Shown here in pieces: positions 60,039 to 64,000 of a stretch of 64,000 bases of DNA. Under the pieces are notes generated by a model, which was given only the letters and a program-made list of their open reading frames with translations, was not told where the DNA came from and did not search any database. Made by a program: the position numbers and the translations under genes. Position 1 is the first letter of the stretch. Each line of letters opens with the position of its first letter. This DNA is from Xestospongia bergquistia (Eukaryota > Porifera > Demospongiae > Haplosclerida > Petrosiidae): the NCBI GenBank assembly GCA_963965975.1, contig OZ014412.1, positions 1,056,501 through 1,120,500 of the forward strand, written 5' to 3'.

Positions 60039-62202
60039 TTATATTATAATATTTTCATAGTCATCAGTACATGTCCTACTAGGTTGTACTGTTATATATG
60101 ATGGATTACTCTCTAACTCCACTCTTCTACTTCTCATCTCTAATCTGTGTACTATGTAATGATCATAATATGAACTATATAGAGTTATAATATGAACATA
60201 ATTACCTTCATCATATGCAGGATTATGAGTAATAGTTTGTTGATCAGCTATAGAAGAAAACACTTAAAATAATAAATAATTTCTCACTCTCTTACCTCCA
60301 ACTTCATGTAGTTGATGTTTCTTCTTCAAATATACAATACTACTGACTACTAGACATATCACTATTATGACAATTACTACTACCACACTAACTGTACTAG
60401 TAGTAATGATGAGAATTGTCTTGTTAGAAGCTGTAGAGATAACTTGATAATTATACAAAAATTTAACGCATACTTACATGACACCCTTGAATTTAAAGAA
60501 GATTCAAGAAGTTCTACAGATGTAGTTATTTTCTTGTCATCACTGCCGCCTCTCTTCTCAATTAATTTAGTACCTAATAAATTATCATAGAACAGTAAAA
60601 TACAATATAATACTTACTAGTAATAACAACAGTCTCAGTAGGAGATGGTAGTAGTAAGATATATTCCAGTACTTGAGAGTACACAACAGATGGGTTAGTT
60701 ATAATAGTACCATCTACTATATCATAAGCTATCACAGTATAGTTACCACTAACTGGTAGACTTATATACTGGTATACTGTACTCTCCTCTATACTAGATT
60801 TACTCATATTAATAGACTTCACAGTTCCTTTAGAAGACTCTCTAAATATCACATGACATCCATCAGCAGTAGATCTCTCAGCAAACCTACACTCTACAAC
60901 AACTGATCCATTATTAGAGTAGTACTGTAGAGTGAGTCCTTGAACATGATAGGTTGCTATAAGAAGAAAAGTCAGCACAATAAAATTATTTTATAATGCT
61001 TTAATTAACTTACAGAATATGTTATGATCTTGATTTTTAATTTTGTAAAGACTATTTATAATGTATACAGTAAAATTGAAAATCATAAAAGGACTTAGAT
61101 CAGCTATAGTATAATAAGTGACCAAATCGTCTTTACTATCATTAACATTGATAGTGAGAAAATTATAAATCAATTTCTCATTAATTTTTACAAACAGTAC
61201 ACAATTACAAAGTTTAGGATGACCTTTCATCTATAAAGTAATACACACAATATAATATCAACATTTAATTCATTTACCATTATACTAAATGTCACATTAA
61301 AATTGTTCTCCCTTACATCAAATATTACAGTATGATTCTGTATGCCAATAGTGTAATCTACATGGAAATTGAACTAATGACCTTTAGTAATTCTACTGAC
61401 CTCCAGTATATTCCTCTTGTATAGTAACATTACTAGAACTATATTCTCCACTATGAGCTATAACAGTAGCAATGTAAATATCACAGACTGTGATGTTATA
61501 TAACTCATAAGATGTATCATTAGTGATATCATTATATAGTAACTGGCCATATGCATGTTGGTTCTCTATATAAATGTGATATGATAGTGGATAGTTCTTA
61601 AATGGATGAGACCAGGTCAACCAGCCTGATAAAGTGGTAAGACTAAAAGTAAGATAGACATTTTCAACTGGTGTGATACCTGTGATTAAACAAAGAGATG
61701 ACATTGATTATAAATACAGAAATTAACCATGAACAGTTAAAGTAGCTCCTTTTGATACAAAGTCAAAGTTTTGACCAAACACAGCACATCCAACGCCTAC
61801 CCCATCATTAATAGGTAGTGCTCTTATAGTTAGTACTGATGACCACACATCAACTGATATATTGTTAGTAGTTACTGATATCTCTCTGTCTTGATTACTG
61901 GGATCAATAAGTGGATTATTCTGTACTGTCCAAAACAAATCACTACCTGTACCCTCACAGGTAAAGTTAACCAGTGTGTAAAGTGAAGTGTTGATTGATA
62001 AAGGAGCTACTGTGATTATTGCTGTATATATAAAATTTGTATATGAAAAATGAATATAAAATTAAATACTGAGTTTGTTAGACATCAGAGCATACAATAT
62101 TGTTATTTAATCATTACCAACAGCATCTGTATCTCTACAAGTGAGAACAAGACTTCCTAATGCAATTATAACGAGTATTAGTTGCCAGTCTTTGTCAGTC
62201 AT
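60039..62202 (-). CDS. Short-tail Ig/FN3 receptor, class A tail
   Basis: Complete type I receptor, 559 residues by the model. Exons: signal 62118-62202 (MTDKDWQLILVIIALGSLVL), Ig 61728-62021, FN3 61401-61679, second FN3-like unit 61278-61357 and 61014-61230, HVQG exon 60618-60956, stalk 60478-60573, transmembrane 60296-60430 (VSVVVVIVIIVICLVV then YLKKKH), NPAY exon 60206-60247 (42 nt) and last exon 60039-60151. Introns in the 3' half are 44, 47, 48 and 54 nt. The tail is NPAY-x17-NPSY-x12-YENI. The signal peptide and second FN3-like exon are of the type in the gene at 4599-6717, while transmembrane and tail match the gene at 42735-44892, so the gene is a mosaic of two subgroups. The FN3 exon has a two-codon insertion (QHAYGQ). 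Confidence 0.92.
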
Positions 62203-62319
62203 TTGTTAACGTTAATAAGCCGCCCACTCATTATTATTATAAATACACACAATTATATACGGACGAATTGGTCAATGCCGCCTCTTTTTTGTAACAGCAA
62301 TCATATAATAATATTACTA

Positions 62320-62480
62320 ATTATATCGCACTTATCGCCTATTATATTGTAAAGGACACATTCAGGTCACAAGTAATCATAGTAATGTAAATGTAGAAAC
62401 AAGATCTAGAGATACAATAGGCAAACAAAATGTTAAAATAGAAATTATACTATATTATATTACACTTACAAACTATTACA
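62320..62480. repeat. Single unit of the ~150-bp dispersed repeat
   Basis: Contains CTATTATATTGTAAAGGACACATTCAGGTCA and AATGTAAATGTAGAAACA in the same order as at 37915-38410. It lies upstream of the gene at 60039-62202. Confidence 0.6.
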
Positions 62481-62689
62481 TTATAAATTACTGTCACAAA
62501 GTAAGTAAATTGGTCCAGAAACATGTAATTACTGTAGGGTGGAATAGGCTTTTTCACATAGGAATTCTACACAATTTCATCAGGGCATTCCTTCTTTAAG
62601 AGATCTATAAGGGGAACAGCAATATTTGCATAGTTTAGGAAAAGCAAGGACAAACGAATTGAAGAATTGCTCACAGAGAACCTATAATT

Positions 62690-64000
62690 TAGCAAAAGGG
62701 AGAACATTAGCACAACACAGCTCTTGGAGTTGATTGTGAAGATGTAGGAGAATCAAACTAAGATGCAGAGAGAGTCTCAGTAATGTCTTCTAGCACAGCA
62801 GGAGAGACAGTAAGAATGGATGAGACAACAAAAAGAAGCAAAGTGAGAAGTTTGGTCCAAATTACTAAAGGCTTGAGTGAAGCCACCCCGACCCATGTTC
62901 CAAAAGTTGTCAGCAATGATGATATTGAGAACTATCTTATGTCTTTGAGAGAGCAGCAATGCAAGAAGAATGACCTAAAGCAATATGGGCTACTACTCAG
63001 TTAGCAGGATTGCTTTTGGGAGATGCATTAGATGCCTATATGTCCAAGTAACTACTGCTGCTAAAGAATATAGTGAATTAAAGAAAGTATTACTCTCATA
63101 GTACAAGGTTAATATGGGAGTCACTGACAGAAATTCTGTGGGAACAGTCAAAAACAAGGAGAGTTACACAGGGCTTTTTTGGCAAGCAAATAGACAACCA
63201 GAACTGTTGGTTAACAGCAGTAAAGATGAATTACAAGGAGCTAAATTAAATGCTAATAAAGCAATCCTCTAGTCAATTGATTCAGACATTGTTGTATGGA
63301 TTCAAGAAAAAATCTAAATCAGCCCAGATAGTTGATAATATGGCAAACAACTATGAATTAGCTTGAGGAGGAACAGGATATACTCAAAAAACACCCTTTT
63401 CTACAGGGAGCTCAAATGGAGTTTACTACCCATAACTGGGTAACCCAGGCAAACTGAAGCTGTTAAAACCCAGTCATCCAGTGTTCTCACACCTAAAGCC
63501 AACACACAAGGAGATGTCCTTTGTTATTGTACCAACTACATGTCCTCTGCAGTGACATAGCTATAAAGAAAAGGCTAAAGCTAGACTTGTTCTTACTGCT
63601 GGTAGAACCCATTGCAGCACAAGTGATCAAGTTTTTGTGTAATGGGAGTCTGGATAAGTATCTTTTTAAAATAAAAAAATGTTAAAATAGAAATTGTTTG
63701 ATTGGATGTAGTAGAAGAAAGTAGCAATCACTTGTGTTCATGAAGACCAACTTAAACAATGGAATACAACTTGAGTATCCATTTGCAAATGTCGATATGC
63801 AAATTGGTTATTGGACCAATAAAGGTTCTTGTTACTAATATACCAGTAGATGTTTTTCTCAGTGTGAATTACAGATACAGCCAGTCTAGTGGTTCTGACT
63901 CAGGCTCAGAGGGAGAAAATGGAAAGTGCTCGGATTAGAGATCAAGAAGAAACAAAAAGAGAAAGAGCGAAAGCTGAATCCAATCTCCTGTCATCACAGG
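62690..64000 (+). mobile_element. Decayed Ty3/gypsy-like gag-protease relic
   Basis: Plus-strand reading. 62783-63004 is open with DDIENYLMSLREQQCKKND. After a frameshift near 63000 the text continues AGLLLGDALDAYMSK and EYSELKKVLL, the pattern of metazoan gypsy gag (a W/L-rich stretch, then a Y..LK..LL helix). Around 63520-63540 there is a poor CYCTNY remnant where a zinc knuckle would be. 63780-63830 reads PFANVDMQIGYWT, like the segment that follows the protease in such elements. Stops interrupt all frames. It continues beyond the right edge. Family call is from pattern memory only. Confidence 0.5.

Overview
The window is AT-rich animal (metazoan) DNA holding a tandem family of cell-surface receptor genes. 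It has no bacterial-style operons. Every recognisable receptor gene is on the minus strand and split into small exons by GT-AG introns, some only 44-56 nt long. Very short introns, AT richness and this Ig/FN3 receptor style suggest a sponge, most likely a demosponge close to Amphimedon queenslandica. That assignment is inference from style, not a database match.

Each gene follows one plan from right to left: signal peptide exon, one Ig exon, one FN3 exon, a second FN3-like unit on two exons, a third beta-sandwich-like exon with two cysteines (the 'HVQG exon'), short Ser/Thr stalk exons, a transmembrane exon and cytoplasmic exons. Junctions are phase 1 except the phase-0 one inside the second FN3-like unit and some phase-0 ones in the long tails. 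Nine genes can be assembled with intact phase: 4599-6717, 9543-14606, 16370-18450, 23395-25940, 27665-34496, 42735-44892, 46490-48830, 56225-58571 and 60039-62202. A tenth, 1-1986, runs off the left edge and may carry a frameshift.

The ectodomains are alike but the tails differ. Short tails (classes A, B and C) share an NPAY...NPSY...YE(N/E)I tyrosine triad. Two genes (9543-14606, 27665-34496) have long Ser/Thr-rich tails on many exons, one ending in an ITIM-like STYEEL. The gene at 23395-25940 has its own tail. This resembles paired-receptor or allorecognition clusters, but that role is inference.

The array has turned over heavily. There are 5'-truncated or fused pseudogenes (36362-37437, 40552-41468, 50690-52021), an isolated broken Ig exon (22788-23075), and six or seven copies of a dead second receptor family (around 2.4-4.1, 18.75-20.4, 34.8-35.9, 41.5-42.6, 49.15-50.2 and 58.85-59.9 kb) that sit just 3' of short-tail genes or their conserved 3' flank. 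The block 45.17-48.8 kb is a segmental duplicate of 54.84-58.6 kb.

Other contents are a 2.55-kb TAATGG-type hexanucleotide array inside an intron (29.25-31.81 kb), a 50-bp minisatellite (52.91-53.46 kb), a dispersed ~150-bp repeat, a fold-back element (26.31-27.0 kb), two related MITE-like elements, a hAT transposon relic (14.92-15.89 kb) and a decayed Ty3/gypsy-like gag-protease relic on the plus strand at the right edge (62.7-64.0 kb).
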